Notes: generated from the letters alone by a model not told the origin. Shown: positions 1 through 8,900, counted from the stretch's first letter. The stretch: 12,767 bases of DNA from Euperipatoides rowelli (GCA_003024985.2 PXIH01S0008539.1), one strand, 5' to 3'. Translations and numbers: made by a program.

Positions 1-325
1 TGCCCATGTAATTGGCTTATTCGCTATAACCCTAATTGGAATATGATTGTGTTCCGAAGCCAGTAACAGCGCCATCTACGCTCGGCACGGGAACTGTTTT
101 TAGAATCTTTAAGTGGTGTTTTCTCTTAGATAAAAAGGGCTTAAACAAAAAAAATGGTACATGCCCCTGTAACAGGCTTATTTGCTAGTATTAACCCTAG
201 TTGGAATATGATTGTGTTGCAAAGCCAGTAACAGTGCCATCTACGCTCGGCACGGGAATATTTTTAGAAAGTTTTAAAAAAAATGTTTGATGCCCTTGTA
301 ACGAGCTTAAAAGCTAGTATTTTAA
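1..325. repeat. Tandem array, 2+ units of ~130-160 bp
   Basis: Units begin at 1, 162 and 291 with the shared start TGCCC-TGTAA followed by GGCTTA or GAGCTTA. Units one and two share a well-conserved ~65-bp core (about 28-92 and 193-257) that includes GGAATATGATTGTGTT and CGCTCGGCACGGGAA. The first spacing is 161 and the second 129, so unit length varies, mostly in the A-rich tail. The third unit decays after about 35 bp. The array probably continues left of the window. Each core carries stop codons in the readable frames, so I do not treat it as repeated exons. It could be a satellite or tandem copies of a short interspersed element; no A/B-box tRNA promoter was seen. Confidence 0.8.
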
Positions 326-452
326 GAAAATTACTAAATTATACACATTTATCCAAATATTCATAATAATCTATTATAATAAAAGCTAACTCTGCTCCTC
401 ATCTATATAATTACACACAGCTAATGGTTCCCTTTATAAATACACATAGGGA

Positions 453-465
453 GGGGGGGGGGGNG
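453..465. repeat. Poly-G run with the only ambiguous base
   Basis: Eleven G are followed by N at 464 and another G. This is the only undetermined base in the window. Its length is probably unreliable in the assembly. A homopolymer G tract can form quadruplex-type structures, but nothing here indicates function. Confidence 0.9.
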
Positions 466-793
466 TATAAAATAGGAAAAGTTTTTATGATATAATTTAT
501 AGATGGTCGCTAAAGTATTGAATCTGGAAATTTAATTCTTTACTTTATAATTACAATACATTTGTCTTTTTTTTTTTCTATACAGTGTATTTTCTTTTCC
601 ACTGGACATAATTATATCTAATTTTGCCAGTGTAATCAATTTATTTTTTAGGCAAGGCCTCATTTGTGTAAATTTAGTTAAATTATTTAATGCAACCTTT
701 CATAATAATAAAAAAAAAAAAATTGAAAACGTAAAATTATTGGTAACAATTTAAAAAGGAAAGAAAAAAAAAATTACATAGTTTGTTGAAAGA

Positions 794-1006
794 TTAAAAA
801 AAAAAATGAAAAGAAATGAACTCTTTGGAATGTCTTTTTTTATATATTCGTTGGTATGTTTTTTTAAAGGCTCGGTGTTCTTGGCTGGAGCTGTCATTTT
901 GACTTTTATAAACCAGAATAGCTAGTTGTGAATCAAAACTATAGAAAGATAAATTGCCTACAAGCAGACACAAAGTAAATAACAACAACAGTTTAATGAA
1001 TGACAT
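794..1006 (-). CDS. Candidate small secreted-peptide ORF (weak)
   Basis: This 70-residue ORF starts with ATG at 1006 on the minus strand. The N-terminus, MSFIKLLLLFTLCLLVG, resembles a eukaryotic signal peptide: a basic residue, then a hydrophobic core through about residue 17. The remainder is polar and basic and contains dibasic pairs (FKK, YKKRH) of the kind cut in neuropeptide precursors. Against it: the ORF is short, the C-terminal HFFF comes from a T-run on the coding strand, and the flanks are plain AT-rich spacer. A splice-acceptor-like TGCTTGTAG also lies inside the signal segment. I recognise no family. Chance is the more likely explanation. Confidence 0.12.
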   Translation of the reverse strand: MSFIKLLLLFTLCLLVGNLSFYSFDSQLAILVYKSQNDSSSQEHRAFKKTYQRIYKKRHSKEFISFHFFF

Positions 1007-1232
1007 TATTTTGAATTATTACCTTGATAAAATATATTTATAATCATTTATAAAAAAAAACAAAACAAAAAAACATTGTAGTACAATTGTGTTTTGGGAA
1101 TTCATTCATAATTTAAAATGTTACCAAGAGATAGACCTTAGCTTTTATGTTAGACAGCCAATGAATTACTGGCAAACTAGAAGTATTAGCAATGGAGAAA
1201 GCAGGTCGCTTGTAATTTGTTACTATCTAATA

Positions 1233-1933
1233 CAGGGGTTTCAAAACTTATTTTCAGAAAAAAAATTACTCAGCGCCCCATCTGGAAATTTTTTAAGATA
1301 ACAAACAGTAAGATGCAGTGATGACTTTTCATTCTTTTATGTACATATCTATATTTCTAGCCTACCTATGTCGTATAACATAGTAAAGAAAGATGTTCTA
1401 AATAAGACACCTTTAAACTTGAAATAATAAAATTATTTTTTAAAATAAACCATAGTAACATTCGCATTGCATGAAGAAAATTAAGATAATGAAGGACTAT
1501 ATTAAAATTAATATCACGAATAACATTTAAAAAAATCACCCTAATGAGAAGGATGAACCTGGTGTATAAGTTTATTCCTATACGATTATAAATAATTTAT
1601 TAGGCCACCTGATAGTAAAAATTTCATAATTCACTTAAATGTGCTTCAAGAAAAAAAAAGGAATAATTAAAGAGTCAGACCTGTCGGCGAACTTGACCAC
1701 CGTTTGTGTGTTTATTTGGAAAATAAAGCAATCACTACGAATTTAACGCAAAGTTACGCAACAGGTGAAACATTTACCAACGTTTTTCAAAATCTACTTC
1801 TCTTTTTCGTTATGCTTCCACCGCCCCCTTACTTTTATTCATCGCCTCCCAATTGCACCTGAGGCTAATAACTCCCTCCTGGAACATTCCAGTGTTCCCA
1901 AGGGGGCATTTTTGCCCACTTTGGGAAACTCTG
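1233..1933. mobile_element. Non-autonomous hAT-type element, 701 bp
   Basis: The element is bounded by a perfect 8-bp duplication, ATCTAATA, at 1225-1232 and 1934-1941, the length typical of the hAT superfamily. The left end reads CAGGGGTTTCAAAAC. The right end, read inward on the minus strand, is CAGAGTTTCCCAAAG. They share CAG-G-TTTC-AAA with one gap, in the style of hAT/Charlie termini. GCGCCCC and CCGCCCCC blocks near the two ends are also typical of such elements from memory. No transposase relic was recognised inside, so it was presumably mobilised in trans. The left part overlaps a chance ORF. Confidence 0.85.
1890..1933. repeat. Inverted duplicate of the hAT right terminus
   Basis: The last 44 bp of the hAT element fold back on themselves. 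CAGTGTTCCCAAGGGGGC is followed after a short A/T loop by GCCCACTTTGGGAAACTCTG. The first half is a near copy of the element's own terminal repeat in the opposite orientation, so the right end carries two terminal repeats facing away from each other. Confidence 0.75.
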
Positions 1934-1947
1934 ATCTAATACATTGG

Positions 1948-2179
1948 TTAAAGGATATATGCAGCCAAAAAACATCTCTAGTTAATATGAAAGAATGTAC
2001 TTTAAATAATTATAAAATTTCATTAAAAATGATAACAGTAAAAAAATTAATTAATTATGGTCATAATTAATTAATTTTTTTTACTGTTATCATTTTTAAT
2101 GAAATTTTATAACTATTTAAAGTAGGGTATATTCGTTCGTATTAACTAAAGTTGTTTTTTGGCTGCATATACCCTTTAA
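1948..2179. mobile_element. Foldback MITE with TTAA at both ends
   Basis: Arms 1948-2059 and 2062-2179 are reverse complements over essentially their whole length around a 2-nt centre (GT). They differ by scattered substitutions and a few short indels around 1990 and 2122-2130. Both outer ends read TTAA then AGG-TATATGCAGCC into the element (right arm on the minus strand). TTAA is the target duplicated by piggyBac-type transposases, but the next bases are not the usual CCC/CMC start. A TA- or TWA-targeting family is therefore also possible. There is no coding capacity; a transcript would form a long hairpin. It sits 6 bp beyond the target duplication of the hAT element. Confidence 0.8.
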
Positions 2180-2859
2180 GTAAAGAGCTTTAGGTGAAAA
2201 TTGAGGACATTAATCATTTTTGATTCAACGTATAGGCAATTTTCTTCAAAATCATTTGAAAAAAAACAAACAATTATAATCTTATGAATTGCAATTTTAT
2301 TGTTATTCTGCCCTGAATAATGTAAAATATTTATGATTTATTTGTCTGTGTATTTTATAATTATGCAACAAGGCCTAATCTTAATATTGACTGGAAAGAT
2401 TTATGAGCTAATACTGCCATAAAAAATAATAAAAACTTGCAACTAAGCGTAATTATTTATTTTAAATTAAATCAACAGGATCATAAATAAATATATTTTA
2501 TTCTTACAAAATTTTATTTCCTCCAGAAAAATGAATCAATTGTGATGCAAGTAAGAGTGATACTCCGTACAAATTTTCTCACTACTATTTACCCTGGTAC
2601 TAAGTAGGGGAAAGCATTTTACTGGGGACACGTTTACTAGTAATAATTGGAAATGGATTTCATATATATATTTATACTGATGTTTATATAAATTTAAATC
2701 TGTGCATTAAATTACATTGAATGTATGTATTCTACTATACGCTATAGTGGTGCATAATATTGCATGATCTCTTGTTAAAGACGACGACTACTGCTGATGA
2801 TAATAAAAAAGATCATTTCCGTGACAACTTCGGTAAAAAAAATGTCACATTTGGACACA

Positions 2860-2895
2860 AGTAAAAAGTTGCTTTTACTCAGTAAAATTTTTACT
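2860..2895. repeat. Double hairpin of an AGTAAAA word
   Basis: The 7-mer AGTAAAA occurs at 2860-2866 and 2881-2887, and its complement TTTTACT at 2873-2879 and 2889-2895. They alternate in orientation, giving two small stem-loops back to back (6-nt and 1-nt spacers) in 36 bp. Confidence 0.6.
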
Positions 2896-2964
2896 CTGGA
2901 GGCAGAGGTAAACTTTAATCTTGTGAGAAGCAGGCTTATGACTTAGGAGTAAGTCTAGTTAAAA

Positions 2965-2984
2965 AACACTACTATTGTAGTGTT
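2965..2984. repeat. Perfect 8-bp stem-loop
   Basis: AACACTAC and GTAGTGTT are separated by a TATT loop. The flanks do not extend the pairing, so it is an isolated small hairpin with no evident role. Confidence 0.6.
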
Positions 2985-4676
2985 AGTTGAGAATCATTTT
3001 GATTGGACAATTTAATTTATTTTCTAAACATAATTTTGCTCAGCTAGTTTATTGTTCAAGATGCTATAATGGTTATTGCAACCATCTAGTACACATTTAT
3101 TTCTGTGTGATTTGTCTAATAGAAAATTAGAAAAATAATGATTATAAAATGCAATTATGAGAAATTTATTTTATTGGAAAAGTGTAAGTTATGCAAACTT
3201 TTTTATTTTGTTTATCTGCTGTTGAATTAATACTATTCTTCCATGTCTTATTATTATTGTTCTTAAGAGAGAAAAACATTTATTATGACTTGTTAATCAT
3301 ATCGAGCAAAATACATTTTAACAACATCTACATCGTTTAAAATAAAATAATAGGATATGGTTTCCTATATAGCCTAATGATATTATTTGTTTAAATAAAT
3401 AGTGTAGGCTATATTGAAATAACAAAAAAAAAAAAAAAAAACATGGTTCAGCGCATATCATCTATCTTTAAATTCAAGAATTGCTACAAGCCATAAATTC
3501 TAGATCCTAATAAGAATAACAATACCCTGCCTAGCTAATATGGTTTAATGGTGAGACAGAATTTGAGTATGTAAGGTCAAATATTTGGCAACTTCTTCGA
3601 AATAATTAACTCCTATAAACTTTGTATTTTCTTACATAAAATATCACCTAGTCATTGAAGTCAGCTCCCCCTTGTGGATTCTGAGAGCACTATCTTTTTT
3701 ATTGGGTGGAGTTAAAAAGTTTAATTTAATTTTTTTAAATAACTTTTTTTAAAAATCTAGCAGAATTATTTTCTTAGTGATTTTCTTTTAAAATCAGTGA
3801 TAAAAAATAAATTAAAAAAAATCAATTTTGTATGATCATTAAAATATAAATAATATAAATGATAAATATTTTATAGTTAAAACAGCTATAGAACTAACCC
3901 ATATGTAGAAGTTCATGGTTTTAGGGTTGTGTTTTTTAAATAAAGTAGATACTTATGCATTTATTAAGATTGTGTCAAGTTTGATAAAGAACTAGGCCTA
4001 CACCCATAAGTCGGATTGGATTGGGCAGACTACTTGCAAGACCTGTGTTGTTAGTATTACATTATATTGTTTACTTTAAGTGATTAACCAGTAAACAAAC
4101 CATATGATAGCATACATAACTGTCATAAGAAATAAGGTCTTGCGATGGGGCTAAACTATGCACTATTTGTCATTAGATTATTTGTTCCCTAGATAATGGT
4201 CAGAACATTGAGTAGAGCCAATGCAATCATGTGTTACCAAAAAATTTTTGTGTGTTTTTAGCTTATTATGGAAGTAGTTGAAATAAATTTTTGATAAGAT
4301 TTGTTTGAAAATGTATAAATGCGATCTATTTTCTATAAAGTTGCATATCATGCATTAGGCTGCAGTACATGCTAGAACTGGTTTAAGTCTTTTTGATTAT
4401 GCTCCTAAAAATAATCTACTAACCACTGAGTTGAAATAGAGTGCAAGGAGCTAAATGCAAATTGTCAACATACTGTAGGTTTCAGACTTCTTATCTAATG
4501 GGATAAAGTATCCCTTAGATTTTATTATAGGAGGATAACATATTTCAGATTTTTTTAAAGTCTAATTTATTGATTTTTAGTTTTTTACTCAGTAAGCCCT
4601 TCATACATTATTTCTTTATATGGGTAATAATTGAATTTATATAATCATTTTTGGGGGAGAAGGCATTACCCTAGTC

Positions 4677-5114
4677 CAGGGGTGTCAAACTTGCGGCCCG
4701 CGGACCTAAGCAATTATTTGTGCGGCCCAGGCCAGCCAATTACATTATGCTAATATCGCGTCACCTTGCGCACAGGTGCACCATTTCCGTAAAACGCTTA
4801 TTAATTGTGGAATTATTCAGTGTCTGGTAAGTTAATGTTCAAGAAAAAATATTACTAGTTATTTAAATGTATTATTTAAACAATTTTAATGATTATTCGT
4901 TTATTTCAGTCCTTTGTATTCAGCATGTCTCTATCAGAGCCAAGTGGTAGTAGAAATAAATGAAAAATTGCTGATGAACATAGAAATTTTCAAGAAAAGT
5001 GGGAGTAGGAGCGTTTCAATGAAAATTGATTATGAAGCTTTTTTTTTTTGCGGCCCACATAAACTTATACTTTATTTATTTGGCCCACATCAGGTTTTGA
5101 GTTTGACACGCTTG
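4677..5114 (+). mobile_element. hAT deletion derivative, 438 bp
   Basis: A perfect 8-bp duplication, CCCTAGTC, flanks the element at 4669-4676 and 5115-5122. The left terminus starts CAGGGGTGTCAAACTTG. The right one, on the minus strand, starts CAAGCGTGTCAAACTCA, which is 13/15 identical over the first 15 positions. GCGGCCCGCGG next to the left end and GCGGCCCACAT near the right end belong to a hAT family that is widespread in animals (recognised from memory). A short decayed piece of the transposase N-terminus remains inside, so this is an internally deleted copy of an autonomous element. The plus strand is the parent element's coding direction. Confidence 0.9.
4925..5032 (+). pseudogene. 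Decayed N-terminus of hAT transposase
   Basis: From the ATG at 4925 the frame reads MSLSEPSGSRNK, a stop (TGA at 4961), then KIADEHRNFQEKWE, a second stop (TAG at 5006), then ERFNEN. The DEHRNFQEKWE block resembles, from memory, the start of hAT transposases annotated as GTF2IRD2-like or ZBED-like, upstream of the zinc-binding BED-type region. Nothing after about 36 codons is retained; the sequence passes through a T-run straight into the right subterminal GCGGCCCAC, which marks the internal deletion. A TTATTTCAG at 4901-4909, just before the ATG, could be the acceptor of a 5' intron in the parent gene. The fragment is non-functional. Family assignment rests on a short match and needs a database search. 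Confidence 0.6.
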
Positions 5115-5296
5115 CCCTAGTCCTAAAATGTTTTACGACTAGGCTCTGGTTTGTTATATAATTATGACTAGGCACATGTTATTAAATTTTTATCAATCTC
5201 AAAGGATTGAGCCAAATGATATAACTTTTAGATTACATAAAATTGCATATTTAAGATTTATTTATATAGTATTGCAGTTAGTAAAGTATACTGATA

Positions 5297-5767
5297 CAGT
5301 AAAACCTGTCTTGAGAGACCCCTGCTATTAGAGACCACCTGCCATTAAAGACCACAATTTCTTTGTATCAATCACTTTTTCACACATTTAACCTCTTATT
5401 AAAGACACCTCTCTAACGTCAGCCTTTTTAAATTCCAAGAATTGAATTCAGCCTTTTTTGTACGACCACGAGTTGTAGAAAGTGTGCCTTAAGTGTGTCT
5501 TTTTTTATTCACAGACAAAATTAATAAAAAAATAAATAATAAAAAAAAAAAGCAAATTTAAAGAAATGTGTAAATGCCTAAAAATATAACATTGTGCTGT
5601 ATTTCAATACTGTATTGGGATTTTTGAGAGAGCACTGCTTGTTGAAACCACCTCCTTTGAAAGACTGTTATTTTATAGCAGAAGGGGTGGTCTCTCAAGA
5701 CAGGTTTTCTTTTGAGAGACCGCTATTTCATGGCAGAAGGGGTGGTCTCTCAACACAGGTTTTACTG
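5297..5767. mobile_element. TA-flanked Tc1/mariner-type MITE, 471 bp
   Basis: TA dinucleotides flank the element at 5295-5296 and 5768-5769. The left end CAGTAAAACCTGTCTTGAG matches the right end read on the minus strand with one mismatch over the first 24 bp. CAGT termini plus a TA target fit the pogo/Tigger side of Tc1/mariner. GAGACC/GGTCTC words repeat inside both ends. No transposase remnant was recognised. An ORF crossing 5594-5797 is a by-product of the repeated termini. Confidence 0.85.
5656..5763. repeat. Two tandem copies of the mariner-type right end
   Basis: Copies at 5656-5708 and 5711-5763 (period 55) differ at 6 of 53 positions, five of them transitions. Both end in the terminal-repeat sequence ACAGGTTTT. 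The element therefore carries a doubled right end, with only the outer copy reaching the TA boundary. Confidence 0.85.
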
Positions 5768-5769
5768 TA

Positions 5770-6452
5770 TTTACAAGTTTCATATTATTATCCATAAAAA
5801 AAAAGCACTACGGTAAAGTGATTTCTTAAAAATCAAATTCAATTCGCTAATGTTGCCTTATAAATAGAACCAGGCCTGGTTGATGCAGGGCTTATAGTAA
5901 ATGATTAATGCGGGGCCTAATTTATTTTTAACATAAATTTGTGATTTTTTTTTTTTTTTTTTAAATACAGTGGCTTAGACTAAGCCACTGTACTATTTAG
6001 GATTTTTTGTTTTTTGTAATATTTAATTTCACTTTTTTTTTTTTTTTTTCATTTTTCTTATGTATGTTTTTTATATAAACTGGGCTTAAATTTATTGACA
6101 GTTAGAAAACTTGATATATGCTTCCTTTCTCAATATAAGCCAATTAAAATGAAGAGATAAGCAAACAAGGTCTGCTCTAAAAAAAAAAAAAATCAGGAGT
6201 CTCAAAAGATTTATTTACCTGTCACTATAATTGTTAATTATATTATAACTGCATTGTGTGATTGTACTTTATCTTTGGTGTAAACTATTATTCATTTTAT
6301 AAAAAAAGTTTTTTTTTTTTTTTTAATTATTTAATTGGCAAGGTTACATAAAAATAGGGATTGTTTTTTAAATGCAAACTAAAATTCTAGAATGAATCGC
6401 TAGTTGAGTGAAGATTTTAAAAATAAAAAACAGATATCTAATTTTTGTTTTG
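5770..6452. other. T-rich spacer, no supported gene
   Basis: It contains long homopolymer runs (18 T at 5945-5962, 17 T at 6033-6049, about 14 A near 6179-6192, a T-run near 6309-6324) and the palindrome at 5966-5992. No ORF, RNA gene or paired transposon ends were seen apart from that palindrome. Confidence 0.6.
5966..5992. repeat. Perfect 12-bp stem with GAC loop
   Basis: TACAGTGGCTTA and TAAGCCACTGTA are separated by GAC. The outer TA followed by CAGTGGC looks like a TA-targeting transposon terminus present twice head to head with nothing between. It could be a collapsed miniature element. T-rich DNA lies on both sides. Confidence 0.7.
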
Positions 6453-6456
6453 TTAA

Positions 6457-6910
6457 CCCTTTCACAACTAAGAGCATAATTATTCATTATTGAAAGCCTG
6501 AAAGACACATAACAGATTTGCATTTACTCATAATTGTAAGCTATTAAACTTGCAAGTTAAGAAGCGACTAATCCAAACATATTAAAAGCTATAACTTCTG
6601 TAATGATCAATCTACTAATGTATCAATATATTGTGGTTCTCCTCATTTTTTCTTTGTGATAAAAAAAAATATTTTGTGAGAAAAATATCATAGATGAGAA
6701 CAGATACATGTCCCAGCTGATCAATTTACTAACGGATTGATTTGACTCATCTCTATTAAGCTGTCTTGATTTTCACTTTCCAAGAGAGAAAAAATATCTT
6801 TGAAGATTAGCACGGCATTTTCCTATATGTACTCACTAAATGAGAAAACTCAGGGAAAAGTTGCGTGAAAAGCACGGACATGTAAACTTGCACGCTTTCA
6901 GTGTAAAGAG
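6457..6910. mobile_element. Candidate piggyBac-type MITE, 454 bp
   Basis: TTAA lies at 6453-6456 and 6911-6914. The left end is CCCTTTCACAACTAAGAGC. The right end on the minus strand is CTCTTTACACTGAAAGC. They align with one substitution and single-base gaps over about 17 bp. TTAA followed by CYCTTT is typical of piggyBac termini. The interior has no transposase remnant; an ORF at 6807-7013 on the minus strand runs out of the element and is not convincing. The gapped terminal match makes this less certain than the two hAT calls. Confidence 0.5.
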
Positions 6911-7120
6911 TTAATCTGAATCTCACAAAAATGATAGCAGTATCAAAATGAAATTTTTTTTTTGTACTATAAAGAATTGATATGGTATCCCCCCAATTTT
7001 TTTTTTTCAGCAATAAAATATTGTAATTTCTTGTAATAACTTTTATTTATTTTTTAGCGCACATAACTTGAAATGTGTGATCATGACCGACTACATGTAA
7101 TTTATGCTTATTCAGCAGGA

Positions 7121-7136
7121 TAGTTCAATTGAACTA
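7121..7136. repeat. Perfect 16-bp palindrome
   Basis: TAGTTCAATTGAACTA is self-complementary and lies 14 bp before the left end of the next element. It has no evident role. Confidence 0.6.
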
Positions 7137-7150
7137 GTCAATCTAGAAAT

Positions 7151-8654
7151 GAGTCATTCTCCAGAAAAGGTACACTTTCACACCTCAAAATATGAACAAT
7201 TTTATAGCACAATTTTTGTTTACTAATATATTTTTCTTAAAATATATTTAAAGCACAAAACAATAAAACATCAGCAGTAAACTTTATTGATTATTTTTGT
7301 AGTTTTTTAACATTTAAAAATTCAGCTAGCATTGAAAAAAAGCCCAGTACAAAAAAAAATAAATTGAAAAAAAGGACAGTACAAATTATATGTCCAAAAA
7401 AATGTAGTTTTAATGTATATAACTTGATAAATGAAAAAAGCCCTAATATTGTTTCAAATATTTCATAATCAAATTCTTAAGTCGACTCCATGGGTTTTAG
7501 TCAACTCCATGTTATGAGAAATGCCACGGAGTTGGAGTTGACAGCCACGGAGTTGACATATTTCTATTCAGCATGCCAACGTGAATCCATTTTTCTTTAC
7601 CATCTTTAAGAATTATAAATTTTTCAGTGTTTGAATGATATAGTGACAAAATTTTATTAAATTAGCACAATGGCTTAGTTTTTATTAGTGCCACAGAGTT
7701 GACTAGCAATAAACATACTCACCTAATTATCCAACTTTATAAGCAATTATACAACTCCGAAAACAATTAACTTCTTTAATATTAACTTAAAGGATTAATA
7801 ATAATATTCCTTTAGTAATCCACAGAAAATGTTTGTATATTTTTGTAAATGGAGTTGGTTACAGCCCACGGAGTTGACATTTCACTAACATTAAGCTATA
7901 TATTAAAAATAATATAACTGATTTTGTCCTTTTTGCCCTTTGAAGTTACAGTAATAATTGTTCAATATGTACTGGCATAAATAGAAAAATAACAAGTATT
8001 ATTCTCGTTTATATAATTAACATAATAAATACTACCAGTATATATGTAAATACTATATAGACGAAGTATGATATAGTAGCCTACAAAAATAAATATAAAT
8101 ACAATTTGATTGTTGCAGACAAGTTAGTAAATTGCAACTATAAGATACCAGGTCATATCCCAGAAGGATATTGACTTGATTTACATTTTTTCCAAAGAAT
8201 AAATGATTAGAAAAAATAACACAAAATTGAAAAGTTAATGTCAGTAGATTACGATAACACCAGAACACTGTATCATAAAAACAGGTAATCCAGATACTAA
8301 CACCATGACTTAACTGCAAAATCAATATGATGACCAGGTGAAGACAGTTCAATTCATCAAAATCATAATAATAAAGTTCCTGTTCCTAGCTAAAATGAAG
8401 TATATAATTTCATAGACGATGAAGCATTACTCTCCAATCCACTATTATTTAAAGTTAAGACTGGAAGAGATCAATCTGATGTAGCGTAGATCCACTGCAT
8501 TAGTAAAATAATATCCAAATGATCCAAGTTGAAAAGAAAATTGGAGTAAGTAATATAATAACCAATATTCATGGATTTTGAATACATAGTTTAAAAAAAA
8601 AAAGCGTAGATATAACCAAAAGAACCAAAGTGTACCCTTTCTGGAGAATGACCC
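7151..8654. mobile_element. DNA transposon derivative with 4-bp duplication, 1504 bp
   Basis: The inverted termini at 7151-7178 and 8627-8654 match at 26 of 28 positions, starting GRGTCATTCTCCAGAAA and ending GGTACACTTT. AAAT directly flanks both ends (7147-7150, 8655-8658), a 4-bp target duplication. That length excludes typical hAT, piggyBac and mariner; Sola or Ginger-type families make 4-bp duplications, but I cannot assign one. The interior is AT-rich, with a motif cluster at 7481-7878 and a 32-bp-period direct repeat at 7331-7385 around CAGTACAAA. The minus-strand 99-residue ORF at 8053-8352 lacks any transposase feature I recognise. It is probably non-autonomous. Confidence 0.8.
7481..7878. 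repeat. Cluster of CCACGGAGTTGAC motifs in both orientations
   Basis: Forward copies lie at 7524-7541 (with a partial doubling, GGAGTTGGAGTTGAC), 7545-7557, 7691-7703 (one change) and 7866-7878. A shorter GGAGTTGG lies at 7851-7858. Complementary forms GTCGACTCCATGG and GTCAACTCCATG lie at 7481-7493 and 7500-7511. All sit in the left half of the 4-bp-duplication element. Repeated subterminal words of this kind often bind transposase; that role is inferred. Confidence 0.75.
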
Positions 8655-8900
8655 AAATATGTTATTTTTTTTTTTTTGATTATAAAAGTTCTAGTTTAAG
8701 TAAAAAATATTTGAATCGTAGTTTTTTAAAAAAAACATTTCACAAGGAATTGATGTTTAGATATAAAATAAAAATTGGAAAGCGGGTTTTTTTTAATTGG
8801 CCTATATTTAACAAACTGAAAAGAAAAAAAATCTCTCAAATTTTTCATAGTGTCCTTGTAGCTCTCCAAATTAAGGACAGGTGAAACAATTTTTGAAAGT

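Larger units (their letters stand above)
326..1224. other. AT-rich spacer, no supported gene
   Basis: The stretch is dominated by A/T runs, for example near 711-721, 765-772, 796-806 and 1053-1072. It has one G-run, and one weak minus-strand ORF described separately. No RNA gene, transposon terminus or convincing exon was seen. Confidence 0.6.
2180..4668. other. Long AT-rich spacer, no supported gene
   Basis: About 2.5 kb without a convincing ORF, RNA gene or paired transposon termini. It holds small hairpins (2860-2895, 2965-2984), an 18-A run at 3424-3441 and a 9-bp inverted pair TATAGCCTA/TAGGCTATA at 3368-3376 and 3405-3413. CTCCCCCTTGTGG near 3664-3676 resembles a weak CTCF-type core. 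Otherwise nothing is recognisable. Confidence 0.6.

Noticed and set aside
1-325. Tandem units as repeated exons
   Set aside because: Each core has stop codons in the readable frames, and unit spacing is not constant or frame-preserving.
1765-2070. 101-codon plus-strand ORF
   Set aside because: It runs across the hAT right end into the foldback arm; composition and position explain it.
4914-5120. 68-codon ORF within the hAT MITE
   Set aside because: It is in a different frame from the transposase-like remnant starting at 4925 and has no recognisable content.
8053-8352. 99-codon minus-strand ORF as a transposase relic
   Set aside because: It lies inside the 4-bp-duplication element but shows no catalytic acidic residues in a family context and no zinc-binding pattern I recognise.
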